DNA of 64,000 nucleotides from BP-133 sp040756995. Its GTDB lineage: Bacteria > Actinomycetota > Acidimicrobiia > IMCC26256 > BP-133. A program made the position numbers and the translations under genes. The notes under the pieces are model-generated. The model saw only the letters and a list, made by a program, of their open reading frames with translations. It was not told the origin of the DNA and did no database searches. The stretch is taken from contig JBFLYK010000022.1 in NCBI GenBank assembly GCA_040756995.1, positions 41,476 to 105,475 on the forward strand, in the 5' to 3' direction. Shown here in pieces: positions 7,983 to 16,856 of this stretch. How positions within the stretch are numbered: position 1 is the first letter of the stretch; each line of letters begins with the position of its first letter.

Positions 7983-9656
7983 CTAGAAGCCGCCCATCCC
8001 TCCCATGCCTCCCATGCCACCCATGCCGCCCATTCCACCCATGCCGCCGCCGGGCATGGCCGGGGCGGCCGGCTTCTTCTCCGGCTTCTCGGCCACCAGG
8101 GCCTCGGTGGTCAGCAGGAGGGCCGCCACGGAGGCGGCGTTCTCCAGGGCGGCCCGGGTCACCATCGCCGGGTCGATCACGCCGATCTTCATGAGGTCGA
8201 CCAGCTCCCCGGTGGTGGCGTCGAGCCCGATGGTTCCCACGTCTGCCGCCTCGACCTCCCCGATGATCACCCCGCCGTTCAGGCCGGCGTTCTGGGCGAT
8301 CCACCGCAGCGGCTCCGCCAGGGCGTAGGCCACGATGCGACAGCCGGTGGCCACGTCGCCGGGAAGCAGGCCCGCCGCCTCCCGGACGGCCTCCCGGGCC
8401 CGCAGCAGAGCAGTGCCGCCACCGGGAACGATGCCCTCTTCGATGGCCGCCCGGGTGGCGGACAGAGCGTCCTCGATGCGGTGCTTCTTCTCCTTCAGCT
8501 CCACTTCGGTGGCCGCTCCGACCCGGATCACCGCCACGCCACCGGCCAGTTTGGCCAGCCGCTCCTGGAGCTTCTCCTTGTCCCAGTCGGAGTCGGTCTC
8601 CTCCATCTCCCGCTTGAGCTGGGCGATCCGGCCGCTGACCTTCTCCGGGTCGCCGGCGCCCTCGATGATCGTCGTCTCGTCCTTGGTCACGGTGATCTTG
8701 CGGGCCCGGCCCAGCATGTCGAGCGTAACGTTCTCGAGCTTGATGCCGAGATCGAGGGAGACGACCTGGCCGCCGGTCAGGACGGCGATGTCCTCCATCA
8801 TGGCCTTGCGGCGATCGCCGAAGCCGGGAGCCTTGACGGCGCAGGACGAGAACGTCCCCCGCACCCGGTTCACCACCAGGGTGGCCAGCGCCTCGCCCTC
8901 GACGTCCTCGGCGATGAGAAGCAGCGGCCGGCCGGCCTGCATGACCTTCTCCAGCAACGGCAGGATGTCGCGCACCGAGGCGATCTTCTGGTTCACGATG
9001 AGGATGAAGGCGTCGTCGAGGACGGCCTCCATCCGCTCCTGGTCGGTGATGAAGTGGGGCGAGATGTAGCCCTTGTCGAACTGGAGACCCTCGGTGTACT
9101 CGAGCTCCAGCCCGAAGGTGTTGCCCTCTTCGACCGACACGACGCCGTCGCGGCCCACCTTGTCGAAGGCGTCGGCGATCAGCTCGCCGATCTCGGGATC
9201 GCCGGCGGAGATGGCCCCGACCTGGGCGATCTCCTCCTTGGTCTCGACGTCCTTGCGGATCCGGGCGATGAAGGCCGCGGCGACCTTCACGCCCTGCTCG
9301 ATGCCCTTCTTCAGGTCCATGGGGTTGGCCCCGGCGGCGACGTTGCGCAGCCCCTCACGAATGAGGGCCTGGGCCAGCACGGTGGCGGTGGTCGTCCCGT
9401 CCCCGGCGATGTCGTTGGTCTTGGTGGCGACCTCCTTGGCGAGCTGGGCCCCCATGTTCTCGTAGGGGTTCTCCAGATCGACCTCCTTGGCGATCGTCAC
9501 ACCGTCGTTGGTGATCGTCGGCGCGCCGAACTTCTTCTCGATCACCACGTTGCGACCCCGGGGGCCGAGCGTCACCCGCACCGCCCTGGCCAGCTTGTTG
9601 ACACCGGCCTCGAGGCCTTCCCGGGCCTCGCTGTGGTAACTCAGCTTCTTTGCCAT
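7983..9656 (-). CDS. groL: Chaperonin GroEL (60 kDa)
   Basis: GroEL forms the double-ring ATP-driven folding chamber in the cytoplasm. The 557-residue sequence is nearly full family length and shows VTLGPRGRNVVIEKKFGAPT, GDGTTTATVLAQA (ATP site) and AGGVAVIRVGAATEVELKEKK. The C-terminus is the characteristic flexible Gly-Gly-Met tail, here six consecutive GGM units ending GGF. It follows groES in the same operon after 93 bases and is closed by a strong hairpin terminator. The CIRCE operator before groES implies heat-shock control through HrcA. Confidence 0.98.
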   Translation of the reverse strand: MAKKLSYHSEAREGLEAGVNKLARAVRVTLGPRGRNVVIEKKFGAPTITNDGVTIAKEVDLENPYENMGAQLAKEVATKTNDIAGDGTTTATVLAQALIREGLRNVAAGANPMDLKKGIEQGVKVAAAFIARIRKDVETKEEIAQVGAISAGDPEIGELIADAFDKVGRDGVVSVEEGNTFGLELEYTEGLQFDKGYISPHFITDQERMEAVLDDAFILIVNQKIASVRDILPLLEKVMQAGRPLLLIAEDVEGEALATLVVNRVRGTFSSCAVKAPGFGDRRKAMMEDIAVLTGGQVVSLDLGIKLENVTLDMLGRARKITVTKDETTIIEGAGDPEKVSGRIAQLKREMEETDSDWDKEKLQERLAKLAGGVAVIRVGAATEVELKEKKHRIEDALSATRAAIEEGIVPGGGTALLRAREAVREAAGLLPGDVATGCRIVAYALAEPLRWIAQNAGLNGGVIIGEVEAADVGTIGLDATTGELVDLMKIGVIDPAMVTRAALENAASVAALLLTTEALVAEKPEKKPAAPAMPGGGMGGMGGMGGMGGMGGMGGF

Positions 9657-9749
9657 CTCTCCGTCCTCGTCTGACGTGACCTCATGCGCGGCGGCGGCGC
9701 CCCCCGGGGGCGCCGCCTACGGGCGTTCGCCCGGGTTCCGTTCCGGTGG

Positions 9750-10058
9750 CTACTTCTTCTTGCCCGCCGGAGCGACCTTGGCCAGCACGTCGCGGCTCGT
9801 GAGGATCAGCACGTCCTCGCCGTCGACGGAGATCTCCGTGCCGCCGTACTTGGAGTAGACGACCGTGTCGCCGACATCGATCCCGAGGGGGATGATCTCG
9901 CCCGACTGCTCCGAGCGCCGGCCCGGGCCGACAGCCAGGACGGTGCCCTGCTGGGGCTTCTCCTTGGCGGTGTCGGGGATGACCAGGCCGCTCGCGGTCT
10001 TCTCCTCCGCCTCGCTCGGACGGACGACGATCCGGTCATCCAGCGGCTGCAGGTTCAT
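9750..10058 (-). CDS. groES: Co-chaperonin GroES (10 kDa)
   Basis: GroES caps the GroEL chamber. The 102-residue protein begins MNLQPLDDRIVVRPSEAEEK and contains the mobile loop around EKTASGLVIPDTAKEKPQQG, the usual GroEL-contact segment. ATG 10058 is fixed by an AGGAGGG ribosome binding site upstream. An in-frame start at 10139 exists but would place the CIRCE operator inside the coding sequence. First gene of the groES-groL operon. Confidence 0.97.
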   Translation of the reverse strand: MNLQPLDDRIVVRPSEAEEKTASGLVIPDTAKEKPQQGTVLAVGPGRRSEQSGEIIPLGIDVGDTVVYSKYGGTEISVDGEDVLILTSRDVLAKVAPAGKKK

Positions 10059-10102
10059 GCGACAGAGCCCTCCTGAAAGAGTTTCCGTGTGGTGCGAATC
10101 GC

Positions 10103-10129
10103 TTAGCACTCTAGCCTTGAGAGTGCTAA
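10103..10129. promoter_or_regulatory. CIRCE operator (HrcA-binding site)
   Basis: TTAGCACTC, nine bases, GAGTGCTAA: an exact match to the CIRCE consensus. It lies in the groES leader, immediately downstream of the predicted -10 box, so HrcA bound here would block groES-groL transcription until heat stress. hrcA itself is not in the window. Confidence 0.95.
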
Positions 10130-10137
10130 CGAAGCGC

Positions 10138-10166
10138 ACCGTAGCAAGCCGCTGTCAGGGCTGCAA
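10138..10166 (-). promoter_or_regulatory. groES-groL promoter (predicted)
   Basis: On the minus strand TTGCAG (10166-10161) and TACGGT (10143-10138) are 17 bases apart, and the CIRCE repeat starts where the transcript would begin. The hexamers are only partly consensus, but spacing and position relative to CIRCE fit well. Confidence 0.55.
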
Positions 10167-10189
10167 GCTACGGAAATTCTCAGCGACAA

Positions 10190-11188
10190 TCAGTCCACGG
10201 TCGGCAGCCGGAGGCCCGGTTGGGCACCGCCGGACAGGGCCGTCGGGCCGTCGGACTGCAGCCGCCACCAGGCGGCGGCGGCGATCATCGCCCCGTTGTC
10301 GGTGCACAGCGACGGGCTCGGGAGGAAGGCTCGGCGCCCGTCCGCCTCGGCGGCGTCGAGGAGGCGGGTGCGCAACCGGGAGTTGGCCGCCACCCCGCCG
10401 CCGATGACGACGGTCTTGGCGTCGACCTCGGCCGCCGCCCGCAGGAGCTTGGTGATGCAGACGTCGACGACGGCCTCCTGGAAGGCGGCGGCGACGTCGG
10501 TCACCTCGGCGTCGGGCTCCCGTTTGACGTAGGTGGCCACCGCCGTCTTCAACCCCGAGAAGGAGAAATCGAAGCCCTCGTCGAGCATGGGCCGGGGGAA
10601 GCTGATGGCCTCGGGATCGCCCTGGGCGGCGAGCCGGTCGATCTCCGGGCCCCCGGGATAGCCCAGGCCGATGTGGCGGGCGACCTTGTCGAAGGCCTCG
10701 CCGGCGGCGTCGTCGATGGTCTGGCCCAGCACCCGATAGCGGCCGTGGCCCTCCATCGTGACGATCAGCGTGTGGCCGCCGGACACCAGCAGAAAGGCCA
10801 GCGGCGGGGTGAGGTCAGGTTCCTCGAGGAAGGCGGCGTAGAGGTGGCCCTCCAGGTGGTTGACCCCGATGTAGGGGATCCCCTGGCACAGCGCCACGGC
10901 CTTGGCCGCGCTGACGCCGACGAGGAGCGAGCCGGCCAGGCCGGGGCCGGAGCAGGCGGCCACGGCGTCCAGGTCGGACAGGTCCATGCCCGCCTCGACC
11001 AGCGCCTGGGCGATGACCGGGTTCACGAGCTCGAGATGGGCCCGGCTGGCGATCTCGGGGACGACGCCGCCGAACCGGGCGTGGAGGTCGCCCTGGCTGG
11101 CCACCACCGAGGACTTCAGGTTCGTGCCGTCCTCGACTACGCCGACGGCGGTCTCGTCACATGACGTCTCGATCCCGAGGATGTTCAC
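10190..11188 (-). CDS. tsaD: tRNA N6-adenosine threonylcarbamoyltransferase TsaD
   Basis: TsaD transfers the threonylcarbamoyl group to A37 of ANN-decoding tRNAs (t6A). The 332-residue ASKHA-fold protein has LGIETSCDETAVGVV at the start, the metal-binding HxxxH as NHLEGHLYAA, LLVSGGHT and IGGGVAANSRLR. It starts with GTG, 10 bases after rimI. It is the last gene of the tsaE-tsaB-rimI-tsaD cluster, which carries most of the t6A pathway; the first enzyme, TsaC/Sua5, is not in the window. Confidence 0.97.
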   Translation of the reverse strand: MNILGIETSCDETAVGVVEDGTNLKSSVVASQGDLHARFGGVVPEIASRAHLELVNPVIAQALVEAGMDLSDLDAVAACSGPGLAGSLLVGVSAAKAVALCQGIPYIGVNHLEGHLYAAFLEEPDLTPPLAFLLVSGGHTLIVTMEGHGRYRVLGQTIDDAAGEAFDKVARHIGLGYPGGPEIDRLAAQGDPEAISFPRPMLDEGFDFSFSGLKTAVATYVKREPDAEVTDVAAAFQEAVVDVCITKLLRAAAEVDAKTVVIGGGVAANSRLRTRLLDAAEADGRRAFLPSPSLCTDNGAMIAAAAWWRLQSDGPTALSGGAQPGLRLPTVD

Positions 11189-11198
11189 GGTTGAAGTC

Positions 11199-11756
11199 TC
11201 ACAGGGGCTGGTCCTCCACCTCGGTCGTGCCGGGCACGCCGGCCTCGATGGCCCGGAGGAGCTGGCCGTACTCCTCGCTGGCGACGTCCTCGGCCCACAT
11301 GACGAGGGCGTCCTCCTTGGTCTCGGCGTAGTAGTTCTTCCGCACTCCGACCGGCCGGAACCCGAAGCGGCGGTAGAGGTTCTGGGCCGGCTTGTTGCCG
11401 AGCCGCACCTCCAGCGTGAGGCTGGTCGCCCCCCGCCGCCGGGCCTCGTGGGCCAGGGCCACCAGCAGGCGGGTGCCGATCTTGTGGCGGTGCCAGGCCG
11501 GGTCGACGGCGATGGTGGTGATGTGCCCGTCGTCGAGGGTCATCATCAGCCCGGCGTAGCCGACGATCTGCCGCCCGACGCAGGCCACGTAGTACGCCCG
11601 GGTGGAGCGCAGGGCCAGCTCCGACAGGAACAGCGACATGCTCCACGGCACCGGATAGACCTTCGACTCGATGCGCAGCACCGAGCGCAGATGGCGACGC
11701 CGCATCGCCAGGAGGCGGACGTCGAGGTCGCCGGGCTCGAGATCGGCCGCCATCAT
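11199..11756 (-). CDS. rimI: Ribosomal-protein-alanine N-acetyltransferase (GNAT)
   Basis: A GNAT acetyltransferase of about 185 residues; RimI acetylates the N-terminal alanine of S18. The acetyl-CoA motif A is seen as ITTIAVDPAWHRHKIGTRLL, followed by NLYRRFGFRPVGVRKNYY. The position between tsaB and tsaD is the classic rimI location. Translation is coupled to tsaB: its TGA stop overlaps the ATG at 11756 (TGATG). A TTG at 11759 and an ATG at 11753 are alternative starts. S18 specificity is inferred from family and context. Confidence 0.9.
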   Translation of the reverse strand: MMAADLEPGDLDVRLLAMRRRHLRSVLRIESKVYPVPWSMSLFLSELALRSTRAYYVACVGRQIVGYAGLMMTLDDGHITTIAVDPAWHRHKIGTRLLVALAHEARRRGATSLTLEVRLGNKPAQNLYRRFGFRPVGVRKNYYAETKEDALVMWAEDVASEEYGQLLRAIEAGVPGTTEVEDQPL

Positions 11757-12451
11757 CAACGGGCTTGCTTCACCCAGTTCATCTCGGCGTCGGAGAGACG
11801 CAGGTAGAGCGGGTGGACGTCGCGGGGCTGCGAGAAATCCTCCCGCTGGAACTTGGCCCGGGTCAGCTCCACCAGGGCCGACACGCTGGGGTAGGAGAGG
11901 GCGGCCGGGCCGAACTCCACCCGCTCCAGGTGGAAGAACTCCTCGCGGTAGCGGATAGCGCCGTCGCCGAGGAGGAGCACCTCCTCGCTGCGCGACATCA
12001 GCTCGGCGCAGAGGTCGGCCGGGGACCCAACCTCGTAATCGGTCAGGCGCTGGACGCCGCCGGGAACCTGGCGGTAGGTGGCGAAGAAGACCTCGCCCCG
12101 TCGAGCGTCGAGGGCGGGGACGACGAGGCGGTCGGTGTAGCGCACCTCGAAGGCCAGCAGGTCCAGGCTGGGCACGCCGATGAGCGGGATCCGCAGCGCC
12201 TGGGCCATGACCTTGGCGGTGGTCACCCCGACCCGCAGCCCGGTGAAGAGCCCGGGGCCGATGCCCACGCCGATGGCCGACAGCTGGTCGAGTGACAGGT
12301 CGAGCTGCTCCAGGAGATAGGCGATGGCCGGCGCCAGGTGCTCGGCGTGGTGCTGGGGACGGGCCAGCTGAACCCGGCCGATGATCTGGTCATCGGAGCC
12401 GATGGCCACCCCGACCTGGGGCGTGGAGGTGTCGAGGCAGAGCAGCAACAT
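11756..12451 (-). CDS. tsaB: t6A biosynthesis protein TsaB
   Basis: TsaB is the inactive TsaD paralogue that scaffolds the t6A synthase complex with TsaE and TsaD. The 231-residue protein opens with MLLLCLDTSTPQVGVAIGSD and has the GIGPGLFTGLRVGVTTAKVM signature at about residues 62-81. It follows tsaE after six bases and overlaps rimI, so the four genes are one transcript. Length and motifs are normal. Confidence 0.95.
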   Translation of the reverse strand: MLLLCLDTSTPQVGVAIGSDDQIIGRVQLARPQHHAEHLAPAIAYLLEQLDLSLDQLSAIGVGIGPGLFTGLRVGVTTAKVMAQALRIPLIGVPSLDLLAFEVRYTDRLVVPALDARRGEVFFATYRQVPGGVQRLTDYEVGSPADLCAELMSRSEEVLLLGDGAIRYREEFFHLERVEFGPAALSYPSVSALVELTRAKFQREDFSQPRDVHPLYLRLSDAEMNWVKQAR

Positions 12452-12457
12452 GGTCGG

Positions 12458-12961
12458 CTACGCCCCCGGCGTCCGGTGGTCCTCGTCGGGGGCGAGCTCC
12501 TCGACGATCTCGGCCAGCCGGCGGTTCCGGCGCCGCCACGACTCACCGAGCAGCACCAGTTCGATGATCCGCTCGTCGGGGCCGGCGCCGGCCGCCAACC
12601 GCACCTCGAGCCGGTCGGACGGCAGGGCGCTGGCCGCCACCTCACCCCACTCGATCAGCGTGACGCTCTCCTCCAGATGCTCCTCGATACCGAGCTCGTG
12701 GATCTCCTGGACCCGCTCGAGACGGTAGATGTCGACGTGGCAGAGGCGGATCCGGCCCTCGTACTCCCGCACCAGCGTGAACGTCGGGCTGACCACCGGC
12801 CCGTCGACGCCGAGCCCCCGGCCGATGCCCTGGGCCAGCGCGGTCTTGCCGGTGCCGAGCTCGCCGGAGAGGACGACGACGTCGCCGGCCTGCAGCACCT
12901 CGCGCCCGAGCTGTTCGCCCAGGGCCCGGGTCTCCTCGACGGAACGGGTGACGACCTTCAT
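12458..12961 (-). CDS. tsaE: t6A biosynthesis ATPase TsaE
   Basis: TsaE is the P-loop ATPase that drives turnover of the TsaD-TsaB complex. The P-loop is SGELGTGKTALAQGIG and the SPTFTLVREYEG and HVDIYRL strings are diagnostic. The start MKVVTRSVEETRALG at ATG 12961 matches the family; an in-frame ATG at 12970 adds three residues. The C-terminus has an Arg-rich extension. It heads the tsaE-tsaB-rimI-tsaD operon. A possible -10 box TAAGAT lies in the 86-95 base gap upstream, without a clear -35. Confidence 0.94.
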   Translation of the reverse strand: MKVVTRSVEETRALGEQLGREVLQAGDVVVLSGELGTGKTALAQGIGRGLGVDGPVVSPTFTLVREYEGRIRLCHVDIYRLERVQEIHELGIEEHLEESVTLIEWGEVAASALPSDRLEVRLAAGAGPDERIIELVLLGESWRRRNRRLAEIVEELAPDEDHRTPGA

Positions 12962-13056
12962 GGGATCCACAACCCGCGCGTCGGACGCCGGGGCCTGTTC
13001 AGGGAATCGGGACGAGGGATCTTACCCCAGGCGCGCTAGGTGGTGTCAGGGGAGCG

Positions 13057-13926
13057 TCAGGGGTGGCCGACGGCGGCCCGCACCGCCCGGGCCACGGCCT
13101 CGGTGGCGGCCACCCGGAGCCGGTCGGGGTGGGCCTCGACGGCGCCGGTGGCCAGCACGGCGGCGAAGTCCCCGTCGTAGCGGGTGTGGGCGGGGCGGAT
13201 CGCTTGCGCCAGGCCGTCGTGGGCCGACTGGGCCAGCAGGAGGCACTCCGCCTTGTCGATCCGGGCGTCGGTGGCCACGACCACCAGCGTCGTGTGCTCG
13301 AAGGGGGTCGGTGCCGGGAACGACGGGTCGTCGGGCGGAGCGGCCGAGCCGGCCAGGACCGCGCCGTCGGGACCGACGACGTCGCCCAGGGGATTGCAGG
13401 CCACGAGGGCGCCGACGGTGGCGTCGCCGACCCGCTGCGCCGCCGTCCCCAGACCGCCGGCCACGGCGTGCTCCCGTCCCCGCCACTTCCCCACCGTGGC
13501 GCCGCGACCGGCGCCGATCCGTCCCGAGGTCGCCGGCTCTCCCCGGCCGGCGTCGACGGCCGCCGCCCAGCCCTCCTCCGCCCCCGGCGTCTGGGCCACC
13601 GGCAGGTCGAAGAGCGCCGCCGCCACCACGATCGGGACCGGTCCGGCGGCGGTGGGGAACCCCTGGCCCCGCTCGGCCAGGAACCGCATGACGCCGTCGG
13701 CGGCCGCCAGCCCGAAGGCCGATCCGCCGGCCAGCACCACGGCATCGACCCGGTCCACCAGCCGGGCCGGCTCCAGCAGGGCGGTCTCCCGGGTGGCCGG
13801 CGCGCCGCCCCGCACCTCGCCCGAGCCGACCGTGCCGGCCGGCGCCCACACGACGGTGACCCCGGTGTCGGGGCCGGTCCAGTGCCCGACCCGGATGCCG
13901 GGGACATCGGTGATCGTCATCGCCAT
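13057..13926 (-). CDS. P1 family peptidase (DmpA/S58-like)
   Basis: A 289-residue Ntn-fold peptidase of the DmpA/BapA group, which self-cleave and act as aminopeptidases or beta-peptidases. Typical features are ITDVPGIRVGHWTGPDTGVT at the start, VVLAGGSAFGLAAADGVM at residues 63-80 and the cleavage region EHTTLVVVATDA, where Thr212 or Thr213 would become the N-terminal nucleophile; many relatives have Asn-Thr-Thr here. It lies between tsaE and alr on the same strand. Substrate is unknown. Confidence 0.87.
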   Translation of the reverse strand: MAMTITDVPGIRVGHWTGPDTGVTVVWAPAGTVGSGEVRGGAPATRETALLEPARLVDRVDAVVLAGGSAFGLAAADGVMRFLAERGQGFPTAAGPVPIVVAAALFDLPVAQTPGAEEGWAAAVDAGRGEPATSGRIGAGRGATVGKWRGREHAVAGGLGTAAQRVGDATVGALVACNPLGDVVGPDGAVLAGSAAPPDDPSFPAPTPFEHTTLVVVATDARIDKAECLLLAQSAHDGLAQAIRPAHTRYDGDFAAVLATGAVEAHPDRLRVAATEAVARAVRAAVGHP

Positions 13927-13963
13927 CGCCGGGCCTCAGGCGGGCCGGGCCACACGCCGCCGG

Positions 13964-15172
13964 TCAGCCGACGTAGCGGCGGGGAACCCGCTCCCCGATC
14001 CCGCAGCACACCTCATAGGGGATCGTCCCCAGCCGATCGGCCCACTCGGCGGCCGAGATCTCGTCGTCACCCTGCCGGCCGAGCAGCACGACCTCGGTGC
14101 CGACCTCGACGGCGTCGGCGTCGGCGCCGGGGCCGAGGTCCACCAGCAGCTGGTCCATGGTGACGGTCCCGGCGATCGGCTTGCGCCGGCCGCCGATCAG
14201 GACCTCTCCGCCGACCTGCCCCAGCCGGCGGGGTACACCGTCGGCGTAGCCGACCGGCACGGTGGCCACGGTCGAGGGGACCTCGAGCTCGTAGCGCAAC
14301 CCGTACGACAGCCGCTCGCCGGCCACCAGACGCCGCACGTAGCTGACCCGCGCCTTGAGGCTGAGGGCGGGCCGCAGCGGGAGCCGCCCGTTCAGCTCGG
14401 CGGCCGGGGCGATGCCGTAGATCGAGATGCCGCAGCGGACGAGGTCGTAGCGGGCCTCCGGAGCGGTGAGGACCCCGGCCGAGTTGGCGGCGTGGACCAG
14501 CGGCGGGCGGATGCCCATCCGGCCCAGTTCCTTGCGGACCGCCTCGAACACCGCCACCTGCCGGGCGGTGTAGGGGTTCTCCGGCTCGTCGGCCACGGCG
14601 AAGTGGGTCAGGAGCCCCTGGAGGTGCAGCTCCCGGTGTTTCTTGATGGCCGGGGCGAGGTCGAGCGCCTCGCTCGGGGAGCAGCCGATGCGGTGCATCC
14701 CGGTGTCGACCTTGAGGTGGACGGGCTGGGAGTCGACCCCGGCGTCGGCCGCCGCCTTGGCCAGGGCGTCGACGAACCGCAGGCTGTGCACCACGGGAGT
14801 GAGCCGGGCGTCGACGACGGCCCGGGCGGCCTCGGCGGGCGGCTGCGACAGCAGGAGGATCGGCATGTCGATCCCGGCGTCGCGCAGTTCGACGCCCTCC
14901 TCGACCAGGGCGACGCCGAGCCAAGTGGCACCGGCCTCGAGCGCGGCGTAGGCGGCGGCCACCGAACCGTGGCCGTACCCGTCGGCCTTGACCACGGCCA
15001 TCAGGCCCGCCGGGGCGACCAGCCGAGCCAGCTGCACCACATTGTGGCGGATGTTGTTCAGGTCAACCTCTGCCCACGCCGGACGGTAGGGCTTCGACAG
15101 CGTGAACGACCCCGGGGTGTCGAGATCCCGGAGCGCCGGGTGGGGTTGCGTCGCCTCGTGCGGGAGCAGCAT
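13964..15172 (-). CDS. alr: Alanine racemase
   Basis: Alr is the PLP enzyme that makes D-alanine for peptidoglycan. The 402-residue protein has the PLP lysine Lys62 in AVVKADGYGHG and the second-domain motifs RLSYGLRYELEVPSTVATVP and GTVTMDQLLVDLG. I chose ATG 15172 because GGAGGTC lies nine bases before it; the open frame continues upstream but with non-coding composition. A small GGGGG-TACT-CCCCC hairpin at 15191-15204 sits just before the ribosome binding site. Gene order tsaE...alr-nnr is common near the t6A cluster. Confidence 0.95.
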   Translation of the reverse strand: MLLPHEATQPHPALRDLDTPGSFTLSKPYRPAWAEVDLNNIRHNVVQLARLVAPAGLMAVVKADGYGHGSVAAAYAALEAGATWLGVALVEEGVELRDAGIDMPILLLSQPPAEAARAVVDARLTPVVHSLRFVDALAKAAADAGVDSQPVHLKVDTGMHRIGCSPSEALDLAPAIKKHRELHLQGLLTHFAVADEPENPYTARQVAVFEAVRKELGRMGIRPPLVHAANSAGVLTAPEARYDLVRCGISIYGIAPAAELNGRLPLRPALSLKARVSYVRRLVAGERLSYGLRYELEVPSTVATVPVGYADGVPRRLGQVGGEVLIGGRRKPIAGTVTMDQLLVDLGPGADADAVEVGTEVVLLGRQGDDEISAAEWADRLGTIPYEVCCGIGERVPRRYVG

Positions 15173-15305
15173 CCGCTTATGACCTCCAGAGGGGGTACTC
15201 CCCCTTCTTACCGCCCGGGGCGGAATCGGGAACGGATGGATGGCGGCCGAGCGGCTCATTGGGCCGACTTCGGGTGGTTGGGGCGGTTCGTGGAGCTTGG
15301 AGTCA

Positions 15306-16760
15306 TCATGCAGCCAACCCGCTGAGAACTTGAGGCAATGCGTCGATGAGATCGCCGGCCACGAGGCCGGTGGGGTGGTTCCGGAGAGGCAGGTGAAGCC
15401 CCCGAACATCGCTGCACCGGCCGTGGATCCAGGCCCCGGCGGCAGCGGCCCGGAAGACCGGGAGGCCCTGGGCGGCCAGTGCCCCCACCACTCCGGAGAG
15501 GACGTCGCCCGTCCCGGCGGTGGCCAGCCACGGCCCCCCGGTGATGTTGACGGCGACCGGCCCGGCGGGGTCGGCCACCACCGTCCGGCTGCCCTTGAGG
15601 AGCACCACGGCGCCGGCCCGTTCGGCCAGGCGGCGGGCGGCGCCGACCCGGTCGTCGCCCACCGGCTCGCCGGCCAGCCGGGCGTACTCCCCGGCGTGCG
15701 GCGTCACCACGGTGGCCGCCGGCCGGCCGGCCAGGAGGCCGACGTCGCCGCCCAGGGCGTTGAGCCCGTCGGCATCGAGCACGAGCGGGATGGGCGCCTC
15801 GGCCACCAGCCGGCGAACGGCCGCCACCGTGGCCGCGGCCTGCCCGAGGCCGGGCCCGACGATGAGGGCCCGGAACCGCTCCAGCCCGTCGAGCACCTCC
15901 TTGGCCGCGTCCTCGTCGAGGGCGCCGGACGGCGTGGCCGGCAGCGCCCGGGTGATGACCTCACTCCCCGAGGCCCGGGCGGCGGCGCCGCCCGGGAGGC
16001 CGGCCACGACGATGCCGGCGCCGGCCCGGAGGGCGGCCCGGCCGGCCAGCATGACCGCGCCAGTCATGCCCTGCGAGCCCCCGACCACGTAGACGCCCCC
16101 CACCGACCACTTGTGACTCTCGGGCTGGCGCCGGGGTAACCAGGCGGCGACGTCCGCCTCTTCGGTGAGCTCCAGCGAGGGCGGGGGTGTGGCGGGGTCG
16201 ATGCCGATGTCCGCCACTTCGACGTCACCGGCCAGGGCGGCGCCGGGATAGAAGACGAGGCCGGGCTTGAGGGCGGCCAGGCACACCGTGGCCACGGCCT
16301 CGACGGCCGGGCCGGCGACGGCCCCGGTCAGCCCGTCGACGCCGGAGGGGATGTCGACGGCCAGCACCGGGCAGTCGGCGGCGCGCATGGAATCGGCGGC
16401 GAAGGCGGCGTCGCCCTCGAGGGCCCCCCGAAAGCCCGTCCCGTACATGGCGTCGACGGCCAGGTCGGCCCGATCCAGTGCCCGGCTGAGACGCGGCCGT
16501 TCGAGGCCGGCCAGGTCGAAACGGTCGACGCGGGCACCCCAGCCGGCCAGTCGCTGCCCGGCGACACGGCCATCGGCGCCGTTGTTACCCTTCCCGCAGA
16601 CGATCACGACCCGTCGGCCGTAGGCACCGCCAAGCAGGCGCCGGGCCCCGCGGGCGACCGCTCCGCCGGCCCGGTCAACCAGCGTCGCTTCGCTGACCCC
16701 ACCGGCGATGGCGGCGGCATCACGGGCGGCCATCTCGGCAGGTGTGAGGATTGGGCGCAT
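15306..16760 (-). CDS. nnr: Bifunctional NAD(P)HX epimerase/dehydratase
   Basis: This repair enzyme restores NAD(P)H damaged by hydration. The N-terminal YjeF epimerase domain shows CGKGNNGADGRVAGQRL and AVDIPSGVDGLTGA. The C-terminal ribokinase-like dehydratase domain shows HKWSVGGVYVVGGSQGMTGA, TVVTPHAGEYARLAG and the catalytic-site NITGGPWLATAGTGDVLSGV. The 484-residue fusion is of normal length. I start at ATG 16760 (MRPILTPAEMAARDAAA); the longer in-frame start at 16790 has no support. The 133 bases to alr hold no gene. Confidence 0.95.
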   Translation of the reverse strand: MRPILTPAEMAARDAAAIAGGVSEATLVDRAGGAVARGARRLLGGAYGRRVVIVCGKGNNGADGRVAGQRLAGWGARVDRFDLAGLERPRLSRALDRADLAVDAMYGTGFRGALEGDAAFAADSMRAADCPVLAVDIPSGVDGLTGAVAGPAVEAVATVCLAALKPGLVFYPGAALAGDVEVADIGIDPATPPPSLELTEEADVAAWLPRRQPESHKWSVGGVYVVGGSQGMTGAVMLAGRAALRAGAGIVVAGLPGGAAARASGSEVITRALPATPSGALDEDAAKEVLDGLERFRALIVGPGLGQAAATVAAVRRLVAEAPIPLVLDADGLNALGGDVGLLAGRPAATVVTPHAGEYARLAGEPVGDDRVGAARRLAERAGAVVLLKGSRTVVADPAGPVAVNITGGPWLATAGTGDVLSGVVGALAAQGLPVFRAAAAGAWIHGRCSDVRGLHLPLRNHPTGLVAGDLIDALPQVLSGLAA

Positions 16761-16856
16761 CCAAACCAATGGTACGGCCGAATGAGCCACGCTCCGTGGA
16801 CCATCGCGACCTACCGGGACCGGCCTAAAGGTAAGGTTTAAAGGGGAGGTGACACG

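Noticed and set aside
8005..8050. Short tandem repeat at the groL end
   Set aside because: It encodes the normal Gly-Gly-Met tail of GroEL.
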